Shown one piece after another: positions 1 through 12,000 of a DNA stretch of 64,000 nucleotides. Each line of letters starts with the position of its first letter. The stretch's first letter is position 1. Source of the stretch: DAOVRD01 sp964521715 (GTDB lineage: Bacteria; Planctomycetota; Brocadiia; SM23-32). Made by a program: the position numbers and the translations under genes. The DNA lies in assembly GCA_964521715.1 (NCBI GenBank), contig CAZFSS010000005.1:131777-195776 (forward strand), written 5' to 3'. The notes beneath the pieces are model-generated. The model searched no databases. It was not told where the DNA came from and saw only the letters and a list, made by a program, of their open reading frames with translations.

Positions 1-3000
1 TACGACGAGAGCGTCGAGAGCCCCAGCATCTACGGGGGCGCGCAGTGGACGACGCCTGCCCCTACCGTGCCGGGCAACGTCGGCGGCCTGTTCTTCAGCG
101 ACACGGTCGTCGTGAACGGCCGCTGGGACCCGGGCGAGGACATCTGGGCCGATGACCCCGCCGGGGCCCCGGGCGTCTATAACCAGGGGCTTGACCTGCG
201 CGTCTACAACCCCCTCGGCTGGACGACGGCGAACCTGGCCGTGGGCACCGTCGGCAACCTCTGGTTCTACGACACGGACGGCAACGGCGTCTGGGGCGAC
301 GGCGCCGCCGGCTGGACTCAGACCGACCTGGGCGAGTTCATCTGGGCCGAACTCGGCATAAACCAGGTCTACAACCCCGGCGTGGACGTGCAGGTGCCGG
401 CCACGCCCGAACTGCCCATCCCGGACGGCACGTTCGGCACGCGCGCCGACATCTTCTTCAATGACGTGAACCAGAACCGCCTGTGGGACTTCGGCGAGGA
501 CATGTGGGCGGACGTTGCCGGCTCCTTCGGGCAGTACAACGCCGCCGACACCCAGGTCTACGGCGGCGGCGACCCCTGGACCACGGCCACGGGCAGGTGG
601 GGCATCCAGGGCCGCATCTTCGTCGTCGACAGGGACGGCGACGGCGCGTACGACTGGGGCGAGGGCCTCTGGGGCGACGGCCGCGCCCTCAGCCCGGACG
701 AGCCGATCGGCGCCGGCGACTCCATCCTCGTCGCCGACTTCCTGGAGGACAACCACGACCCCGATCCGGTCTACGCGGACGGATGGGTCTATAAGACGGG
801 AGAGCTGCTGGACATCGACGTCGCCACGGCCAACTCGCTGACCAACCGCGCCGCCGTGCTGCTGGGCAACCATTACCTCAACGACGAGGGCGTCGACGTC
901 TACCTGGGCCTGTACCCGAACGAGGATCGGTCCGCCATGGCGGGCGCAGGAGCCGGCGCCATGCCTGCGCTCGGCCTGCGGTTCAGCCAATACAACAATT
1001 GGACCGACGTCCAGATCGCCGACGCCTCCAGGGTCTACAACACGGTCATTCCCGGCTATCAACAGCCCTACTGGAACGTAGCCAATGGGCAGGCCGGCAT
1101 CCAGGGCAACGTCTACTTCTGGGACATCCCCGACGCCAACGGCGTCCGCAACCAGACGTGGGACTGGAACGAGGACCTCTGGGCCGACGTGGGCGGCCCC
1201 CTTGGCGTCTACAACGCCGGTGTCGACACGCCTATCTACAACACGGACCACTGGGACGTTCAGAACGGCGAGCGCGGCATCCAGGGGAACGTCTGGTTCC
1301 GCGACGCCAACTTCAACACGGTCTGGAACTCCGGAGAGGACCTCTGGGCTGACATGCACACCGGCACCTACCTAACCGGCGAGGCCCCGACCTCCATCAC
1401 GGCCTACAACGTCGACGGCGACACCACGAAGGCGCTCCATCCCGCCGATCCGGGCGGGACCACGGACTGGTGGTGGGCCCAGGCCAGCGTCGAGGCGGAG
1501 TGGTACGACGACGGCGTGCGCGAGCCGTACTTGGACCTGGTCACGACGAACCGCGACGATGGGTCGCTTTCGGTCTTCCTGAACGCCGCCGGCAGCTCGG
1601 CCAACTTCGGCATCGACGAGCGGCTGCCCTACAACTGGGGCACGGTCCATAAGGCGGACTTCGGGCTTGCCTACGCCAACTACCGCGTCGGGGACAACAA
1701 CTACGACCTCGACAACGACGTCATGCTCGGGCCGTTCGACCAGCCGGGCAGCGTCCTGTTCGGCGACTTCGACGGCGACGGCGTCCAGAACATGCTGGTC
1801 ATCGAGCGCCTGAACGTGGCGGCGCTGGAGCAGGCATTCCCCTTCCACACTTCCGACCCGCTCGACCTGGATCCGTACGAGTGCGAGATCGCGCAGATCG
1901 GGCTCCCGTACGGCTTCGACGCGCGTTACTCCATCGTGCGCGGCTACGGCGATAAGTACAGCGTGACGTACTACGCCCGGGCGCATGACGAGGACTACGA
2001 CCCGATCAACAACCCGCAGCTTGAGGGCTTCAGCGTCACGCGCTCCCTGGTAGTGGAGTTCAACCAGCGGCCGCAGATCTGGTCCTTCACGGCGGACCTC
2101 GTGACGGGCTCCGGCCCGTACCTGCATCTGGCGGCCAGCGGCGTGCAGGACCTGGACGGCGCGGTCCAGCACGTGGAGTTCTACCGCGACGACGGGGATA
2201 ACGCCTTCGAGCCGACCGGTTACGGCATCTACACGGGCGCGGATTACTTCGTCCCCATCCCGGCGACGGTCGCGCCGCCCAACGGCACGGTTGGTCTGCC
2301 GGGCCTGCTCTTCGCCGACCTGAACGCCAACGGAATCTACGAGGAGACGGCCGGGGAGGACATCTGGTTTGACGCGAACGGGGACGGCCTCTACAGCGGG
2401 GTGGGCGAGCAGGTGTGGAACGGCGGAGATCCCTGGACCACGGCCGTCGGCACGCCCGGGATCAGGGGGCGCCTGCTCTTCAGGGACACCAACGACAACG
2501 GCATCTACACCGCCGGCGAACCCGTCTGGCGCGACGAACAGGACGAACTGGTCGGCACCGACAACGACGGCAGCAACGGCTGGACCTTCGCCGACGACCA
2601 GCCGTTCCAGGACTTCGCGGGCAGGCGCTACTGGGCCCGGGCCATCGACCTGGACGGCGCGTACAGCGGCAACTGGGTCGGGGCAATAGACGCGGCCGGC
2701 ACGCTCAGCGTCCCCTCCTTCACCGTGGTGAACCAGAGGCCCGTCGTCGAGGCCCTCTACGTGGACGGCATTTACACGCCGCCTGCTGCAACGGACGATA
2801 GGGTGATATACGACCCGCTTGTGTCGTTGGGCGGCGGCGAGATCGGCATTCGCGGCGACGTCCTGTTCCACGACTATGATTCGGACGCGCCGGCCGGCGC
2901 GTTCAACAGCCGTTGGGACGGCGAAGAGGACGTCTGGCTCGACGCCAACGCCGACGACCTCTACAACGCCGGCGAGACGCAGATCTACTCCGGCACGACC

Positions 3001-6000
3001 TGGCACACGTCGGACGGCGAAACGGGCATCCAGGGCAACGTGCTCTTCGAGGACGTGGGCGGAACGCCCGGCGCGTGGGATGTGAACGAACCCGTATGGG
3101 CCGAGCAGGTCCAGGAGCACAGCCGGCCCTTCGTGCTGACGGCCGTGGACGTGCACGACGGGCTGAACAGCGGCGGCGTCGGCGTGCGCAAGGTCGAGTT
3201 CTACCGCGATTCGAACTACAACGGCGTCTTCGACCCGCTGACGGACCAGTGGCTGGGCGACGGCGTCAACGTCGGCAACGTCCGGGGCGGCACGTACAAC
3301 GAGTGGCAGCTCTACGTCCAGCAGGCCGACTGGGTCGAGAGCCCGCACTGGAACACGTTCATCGACACGGTGAACTGGCCGCCGCGCACCCAGACCTTCT
3401 TCGCCGTGGCGCAGGACTCCGTGGACCGGTGGAGCGACGCGGCCCGGGCGAGGAGCTTCGTCACCAACATCCCGCCCGTCATCGGCAGCCTCACGGACAC
3501 GCCCGACCCCGTCGAGGAGAACGGCTGGCTCACGCTGACGGCGATCGGCGTCAACGATCCCTACGGCGCGATCGATTACGTGGCCTTCTACCGCGACAGC
3601 CAAACCGGCGGCACACCCGGCGCCATCGACCCGGCCGACCTCCAGCTCGGCACGGACAACAACGTGGCGGACGGCTGGAGCCTTAGGCGTTTCGTCGACT
3701 GGCCTTCGCTGGGCCCCACGCCCGCTCCGTACACGTATATGGCGCAGGCTCGGGACAACTCCGGCGACCCGTTATCGTGCTGGTCCAATACGGTCACGAC
3801 CACCGGCGAAGTCAACGCGCGGCCGGTCTTCGGCGGCACGTTTGCGGAACACACCAATTCCCCCTTCGACCTATCCCCCAACGTTCCTGTGGCCATTGCG
3901 ACCGGAGACTTCAACGGCGACGACGAGGCAGACATCGCGCTGGTCTACGCCGGCAATGTTCTCTCGGTGCATCTGGGCGACGGAACCGGCGAGTTCGTGC
4001 ACGACGCCGACTATCCTACCGGGGCGAGTGCCAAGGACGTTTTGGTGGGCGACCTGGATGGCGACGGCAACCTGGACCTGATCGTCAGCAATTCCGGCAG
4101 CAACACACTATCCGTCTTCATGGGTGACGGCACGGGCGCTTTCGCGCCTCACGCGACGGCGCCCACCCCGGGGGCCGGGACGGATCCGACTGGACTGGCC
4201 GCGGGAGACTTCGATGGAGACGGCATTGTGGACATCGCCGTCACCAACAACTCCGCAGGGGACGTGAGCATACTGCTGGGCGTCGGAGACGGGACGTTCG
4301 TTCCTGCAACGCAGGTGGCCGGCGGCGCGCTGTCGGGCCCAATCGCCATCGTGGCCGGACACTTCGACCCCGCCGTCGACTCGAATCTGGACCTGGCCGT
4401 GGCCGAGAGCGGAGCTAACCAGGTCAGGATTCTACTGGGCGATGGCACGGGAGCTTTCCCGACGTCGCAGATCGTGGGCGCAGGCACGACGCCCGTTTCG
4501 CTGGCGGCCGGCAGCTTGAACCCGATGCAGGATTCCTATGCGGACCTTGCCGTGGCAAACCAGGGCAGCGACGACGTTTCCGTGCTGCTGGCTCAAGGTG
4601 ATGGCACGTTCGCGGCAGCCAGTGCAAGCCCGATCTTCCTCGGAGGCGGGGCTGCTCCGGCAGACATCGCAATCGCCCAGTTCGACACCGACATTCGCAA
4701 CGATATTGTCGTTGTCAACGGTGGCACCGGAAGCGCACCAGTCATCCTGAATAACGGCATGGGTCGCTTCGCGGCGCCGGTGACTTACTCCCTCGGGACC
4801 ACCCCGGTAGCAGTGGCCGTGGACGACCTGAACTCGGACGATGTCGTAGACATCGTCGTCGCCAATAGCGGTCCGGCGACGCAGGAGCTGAGCGTCCTGA
4901 TGGGCGTGAAGCCGCTCCAGAAGAGCCCCGACGAGGTGGCGCCGGGCGAGATACTGACCCTGACGGCCAGCGGCCTGCGCGACCTGGACGGCGACGGCAT
5001 CGTCCAGGTCCAGTTCTACCGCGACGGCAACGGCGACGGCGTCCTGAAGGTCGGCGTCGACCCGCTGCTCGACCCGGACGGCGTCAGCTACATCGGCGTG
5101 CAGAACGGCGGGCAGGTGTGGCAGTGGCAGGGCGAGGTGACGTGGGCCGTGGGCCAGCACGTATACTTCGTGCGCGCCCTCGACTCCCGCGGCGCCTGGA
5201 GCCACCCCGTCAGCGAAAGCGGCCGCGTGCCCAATCCCGCGCCCGTCATCGCCGGCGGCCTGTTGGACGACCCCGATCCCGTAACTGAAGGCTACGTCCT
5301 GTCGCTGGTCGCGCAGAACGTGAGCGACGCCAACGGCGTGGTCATGCAGGTCGAGTTCTGGCGCGACGCCGACGGCGACGACGGCCTGGACGTCACGAAG
5401 GACGAGTTCCTCGGCGCCAACTCGACGGCCGAGGGGGACGACTTCTCGCTGGACATCCTGGTGACGTGGGCGCCCGGCTCGCAGACCTACTTCGCCCGGG
5501 CCCAGGACGACCTGGGAGACTGGAGCGACGTGGTCTCCACCGACGGAGTGGTCAACGGCCGACCCGTCGTCGAGACGCTCACCGCCAGCCCGAATCCGGT
5601 GCCTTACGGCGACCTGCTGCGGCTGACGGCGACGGGCGTCTACGACACCGACGTCGCCGGCTCGATCGTGCAGGTCGCCTTCTACCGCGACACGAACGGC
5701 AACGAGCAGTACGACGACGGCGCCGACGACTACATCGGCAATGACGCCACGTCGGGCGACGGCTGGTTCATCGAGTTCCCGGCGGTGATGAACACGCGCA
5801 TCTTCTTCGCGCGCGCCCAGGATAACGACGGCGGTTGGAGCTACGCAGCCGCCTCGGCGCCGGTCAACCGGAGGCCCGTGGTCACCAGCCTGAGCGACTT
5901 CCCCGATCCGGTCACCCAGGGCCAGACGCTCCGGCTGGAGGCTTCGGACGTCTTCGACATAGACGGATACGTGGACGCCGTGGCCTTCTACCGCGACGCG

Positions 6001-9000
6001 AACGCCAACGGCACGCTGGAGTCCGGCACGGACATTCTGCTCGGTCTGGATACCACGGAAGGCGACGGCTGGTATCTGAACAAGAGCGTGACGTGGCCCG
6101 GCGGTCCGCATACCTACTTCGCGATAGCGCGGGACAACCAGGGCGTCTGGACGCTCGACCAGGACGCGGCGGTCACCACGGGCTACGTCAACCGGCCGCC
6201 CACGATCCAGCAGCTCCAGGACTCGCCCGATCCGCTGCGCGCAGGCGTGCACAACCTGACCCTGACGGCCGTCAACGTTCAGGACCAGGACGGCATCGTG
6301 GTGAAGGTTGAGTTCTGGTACGACAAGGACCAGGACGGCGTCTTGAACCCGGACACGGACCAGAAGCTCGGCGAGGACATCAGCTCGGCGGGCGGGTGGA
6401 CCGTGACGGTCTCGACGGCCGGCTGGAGCGCCGGATACCGGACCTACCTGGCCCGCGCCCTGGACGACAAGGCCGCCTGGAGCGCCGTCGTCTCAGCGAC
6501 CGGCCTCGTGGACGGGCCGCCCGTCATAGACAGCCTGTCCCTGACTCCCAACCCGGTCGCGCTCGGCGACGACCTGACCCTCATCGCCGTCAACGTCCAC
6601 GACGTGGGCGACGGCCATCCGGATCCCATCGCCGGCGTGCAGGCGGTCGAGTTCTACGACGATACGAACCTGAACGGGCCGGAGCCCCTGGTCGATCCCC
6701 TGCTGGGCACCGACACGGACGGCTCGGACGGCTGGTCCATCACGGTCGACACGACCGGCTGGACGCCGGGCAATCACACCTACTACGCGCGCGCCAGGGA
6801 TGGCTGGCCGCTCTGGAGCAATTGGGTCTCCGCCACGGGCAAGGTCAACCAGCCGCCCACGGTCGGCGGCCTGGTCCTGACGCCCGACCCCGTCATCAAG
6901 GGCAACAACCTGACCCTGACGGCCACGGGCGTGTCCGACGTGGACGGGACCGTGGTGCAGGCGACGTTCTACCGTGACAACAACGGCAACGGCACGCTCG
7001 AGGTGGGCATCGACATCGCCCTCGGCACGGACACGAGCGCAGCCGGCGGCTGGGCGATCACCGTCTCGACGGCCGGATGGCTGGCGGGCCAGCACACCTA
7101 CTTCGCCGTGGCGACGGACGATGACGGCGGCGTGAGCAGTCCTCCTGCCTCGGCGGTCGGAACCGTGCTGGCCGTCCCGCCCACGATAGGGGGCTTCGAC
7201 GCGACCCCCGATCCGCTCACGCGCGGCGACACAATGACGTTCACCATAACGGGCGTGGTCGACCTCGACGGCGTGGTCCAGCAGGTCTCCTTCTACCGCG
7301 AGGACAACTACGTGCCCGGCTGGCAGGGCACGGGGCCGGCGGACGATTTCCTGGGCAACGGCACGCAGACTGCCCCGGGCGTCTGGCAGCTCCAGTACAC
7401 GGACACGGCCGGCTGGGACCTTGGGCTGGAGACCTTCTACGCCCGCGCCAAGGACGACGACAACGCCTGGACCGACCCGCCTGCCGAGGCTACCGCCATG
7501 ATCGTCAACGCCCTGCCGGAGGTCGACGAGCTGCTGCTCGATCCGAACCCCGTTGCAGCCGGCGACGACCTGACGATGACGGCGATCGGCGCGGGCGACG
7601 TGGACGGCTCGGTCGCGCAGGTCCAGTTCTGGGTGGACCTGGACGGCGATCTCATACCGGACGTCGGAGAGACGGTGCTCGACACCACACCCGCCAACGG
7701 CTGGCAGGTCGTCGTGGACACCACGGGCTGGCAATCGGGCCTCTACACGTGCTACGCTACCCCGCGCGACAACGACGGGGACTGGGGCCCGCCGGCCATC
7801 GCCTTCCTGACCGTGAACGAGCGGCCCACCATAGCCGGCCTGACCGACACGCCGGACCCCGTCGTGGCAGGCGACAACCTGACCCTGACGGCCACCGGCG
7901 TGGCCGACGCCGACGGGATGGTTGTCCTTGCCGAGTTCTACCGCGATGCGAACGCCAACGGCACGCTCGAGCCCGCTTCGGACCTGCTGCTCGGGACGGA
8001 CATCAGCGCCGCCGGCGGCTGGCAGTTGATCGTCAGCACCAACGCTTGGAACGCGGGCACCTACGAGTACTTCGCGCGAGCGCAGGACGACGACGCGCTC
8101 TGGAGCAACGTCGTGTCCGCAACGGGCGAAGTGGTGGAGCGGCCCACGATTGCGGGCCTCACCGATTCGCCCGATCCCGTCACGCGAGGCCAGGTGCTGA
8201 CCCTGACGGCCAACGGCGTAGCCGACGCCGACGGGATGGTCGTCCTTGCCGAATTCTACCGCGACCAGAACGGCAACGGCACGCTCGAGCCCGCTTCGGA
8301 CCTGCTGCTCGGCACCGACATGGTGGCGGGCGACGGCTGGCAGATACCGGTCGACACGACGGCGTGGCTGCCGGGCTACTACACCTACTTCGCTCGCGCG
8401 CAGGACGACGACGCGCTCTGGAGCAACGTCGTCTCCACGACCGGGCAGGTGAACGAGCGGCCCGTCATCGTGAGCCTGACCGACAGCCCGGATCCCGTCA
8501 CGGCCGGCGTGCAAAACCTGGTGCAGACCGCCAACGGCGTCAGCGACGTCGACGGCTCGGTCGTGCGGGTCGAGTTCTGGCGCGATCAGAACGGCAACGG
8601 CACGCTCGAGCCCGCTTCGGACCTGCTGCTCGGCTTCGACACGCAGTCGGCCGGCGGCTGGCAGAGCACCATCGACACGACGGGCTGGGCATCCGGGACC
8701 TATACCTACCTGGCGAGGGCCCAGGATGACGACGGCGCGTGGAGCCTGGTCGTCTCGACAACGGGTTCAGTGAACGGCGCTCCCACGATAGCCAGCCTCA
8801 TAGACGCCCCCGACCCGGTCACCCGGGGCCTGGCGCTCACCCTGACGGCCACCGGCGCCGATGACGGCGACGGAACGGTCATGGCCGTCTGGTTCTACCG
8901 CGACAGCGACGGCGTGCCGGGACTGAATCCGGGCGCGGACGAGCTGCTCGGCCCTGGCGTGGACCTCGGCGGCGGCACGTGGGAACTGGCCGGCATCAAC

Positions 9001-12000
9001 ACCTCGGCCTGGCCGCTGGGCATGCAGACCTATTATGCCCGAGCCCAGGACGACGAGGGCGGCTGGAGCCAGCCCGTCTCCACGACCGGCGACGTGAACG
9101 AACGGCCGACCATCGGCGCGCTGCACGACGTCCCTGACCCCGTCACCCGCGGCGAGGTGCTGACCCTGACGGCCACCGGCGTCCAGGACGTCGACGGGAC
9201 CGTCGCGGGCGTCCAGTTCTGGCGCGATGAGAACGCCAACGGCACGCTCGAAACGGGCCAGGATCTGCTGCTCGGCAACGGCGTGCAGACCGGAAGCGAT
9301 TGGGAGCTGCTCGTGGACACCACCGCCTGGACATGGGGCGTCCACACCTACTTCGCCCGCGCGCAGGACGAGGACGGCGCCTGGAGCCTGGCAGCCTCAA
9401 CCTCCGGCGACGTCAACGAGCGGCCCACGATAGGCACCTTCACGAACCTGCCCAATCCGGTCGCCCGCGGCGACCAACTCGTCCTGACGGCGCAAGGCGT
9501 CAACGACGTGGACGGCGTGGTCGGCGGCGTGCAGTTCTGGCGCGACGAGAACGGCAACGGCACGCTGGAACCGGTTCCCGGACAGGACGTGCTGCTGGGG
9601 ACCGACACGGCCGGCGCGGACGGCTGGCAGATAACGCTCGACACGACCACCTGGGCCCTGGGCACCTACACCTACTTCGCCCGGGCGCAGGATAACGACG
9701 GCGCCTGGAGTCTGGTCGCTTCCTCGCCGGGCAAAGTGAACGAGCGGCCCACCATCGGCAGCCTGAGCGACTCCCCCGACCCCGTCACGGCGGGCGAGGT
9801 GCTCACGCTGACCGCCGGCGCCGTCAACGACGTGGACGGCACCGTCGGCATGGTCCAGTTCTGGCGCGACCAGAACGGCAACCACACGCTGGAGACGAAC
9901 TGGGACCTGTTGCTCGGCAGCGATTCCAACGGGGCCGATGGCTGGTCGTTGGCCGCCAGCACCTCCGGCTGGTCCCTGGGCACGTATACCTACATGGCCA
10001 GGGCGCAGGACAACGACGGCGCCTGGAGCGGCATCGCCTCCACCACGGGCAGGATCAACGAACGGCCCACGATCGCCAGCCTGATAGACTCCCCCGACCC
10101 CGTCACGCGCGGCGAGGCGCTCACGCTGACCGCCAGCGGCGTCAGCGACGTGGACGGCATCGTCGGGATGGTCGAGTTCTACCGCGATCAGAACGCCAAC
10201 GGCACGATCGAGACCGGCGTTGACCTGTTGCTCGGCTCGGACGCCAACGGCGCCGACGGCTGGCAGGGAACGGCCGACACGACAAGCTGGGCCTCAGGGA
10301 CGTATACCTACCTGGCCCGCGCGCGGGACAACGACCTGCTCTGGAGCTACGCGACGGCCGCCACCGGCCAGGTGAACGAGCGGCCCACCATAGCCGCCCT
10401 GACCGACAGCCCCGACCCGGTCCTGCCGGGCGAGCTGTTGACGCTCAGCGCAACCGGCGTCAACGACACGGACGGCTCCGTCGTCCTGGTCGAGTTCTGG
10501 CGCGACGAGAACGCCAACGGCACGATCGAGCCCGCGTCGGACCTGCTGCTCGGCACGGACGCCAGCGCAGCCGGCGGCTGGCAGGTCGTCGTGGACACCA
10601 ACGCGTGGCAGTCAGGCAACTACACCTACATGGCCCGGGCGCAGGACGACGACGGCGCCTGGAGCGTAGCGGCGACGGCCAACGGCCGCGTCGACTTCAT
10701 CCTCATCGACTCCGAGCTCGTCGACGGAGCCCTGATAAGCATCTTCGACGTGGATGCCTCCAACGGCATCAGCGATCCTAACATCGCGTGGTCGCCCGCG
10801 CAGTACGTCCCCGGCGTGACGGACGTCCTCGTGATCCCCGGGGTCGGCGGCGCAATCCAGGCCATCATCCTCTTCGGGGACGGCTCGGACACGGAGGACC
10901 TGGCCCTCGTCCTGGACGGCAACACGATGCTGGGCAGCCTGATCGACCTGCGGACGTCGGCGACGCCGTTCGGGTTCCTGCTGAGCGAGGGGCCGGTGAA
11001 TTTCGTCTCGCTCCAGGGAACCGTTCAGGGCGGCGACCTCAACGGCTTCGTCACGCCCGGCGGTTGGGCCCTGCCGGCCGACGTTGACGGCGACGGCCAG
11101 ACTGACGATCCGACCGCCGTCTACAGCGCCGGCAACGTGGGCGCCCTGATCTTCCGCGGCGACGTGAACGGCGACATCGTGGTCGACGGCAACCTGCCCT
11201 TCCTGGGCGTGTTCGGCGGCGACCTGAACGGCGACGTCGTGCTGCTTGGCAGCGACGTTGGCACGATACTGGCCCTGGCGCAGAACGTGGGTGCCGGCTG
11301 GTTCGGCGGCGACATCACGGGCGACGTCGTGGCGGACGGCAACATCAACGCCGTCCTGGCCATTGGCGGCAGCATCTCGGGCAGCATCGAGGCCGCCACG
11401 GGCAGCATCGGCACCGTGCTCGCCCTCGGCCTGAGCACGTACGGCGGCTGGACCAACAGCTCCATCACCAGCCCCCTCATCCACGCCGGCAACGACTTTG
11501 GCGACCGCATAGGCGCCGTGCTCGCCGTGCACGGAGGCATAGCTTCCACCATAACGTCCTCCGGCACCATCGGGACGGTGATGGCCAGCGGCGGTGACCT
11601 GGACCTCATGGGCGCCCGGCACATCTCGGCCGGCTCGACGATCAACGCCGTCCAGTCCTCCGCTGGCAACATCCTGGGCGGCGGCGGCACGGACGTCTCC
11701 GTCGAGGACGGCAACCTCTGGACCATGCAGGCCCTGATGGGGCGGATAGACGGCGTTGCCGTCGACGTCCACGGCACCGCGCCCTTCTCGGGCCAGGTCG
11801 GCTCGGTCATGGCCACGGGCGGCGGCATCCTGAACTCGTCCATCCATTCGTTCGGCCTGAGCAGCGTCTACACGTCGGGGAACCTGAGCAGCCACGTCGG
11901 CGTCACGGGCAACCTCGGCTCGGTCGCAGTTGGCGGGAGCGTGGCGGGCAGCACGATAGACGTGACCGCCGGCAACTTCGCTTCCCTGTGGACCGCCGGC

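Noticed and set aside
1372..3603. 743-codon open frame on the minus strand inside the giant gene
   Set aside because: It is a shadow of GC-rich repeat codons on the plus strand. Its product is Val/Arg/Asp-rich with no domain pattern. The same applies to the long minus frames at 6493-8514 and 10612-12522.
7860..10690. Regular repeats resembling a CRISPR array
   Set aside because: The period is about 320 bases and the repeats stay in one reading frame with protein-level conservation; there are no short identical repeats with unique spacers.
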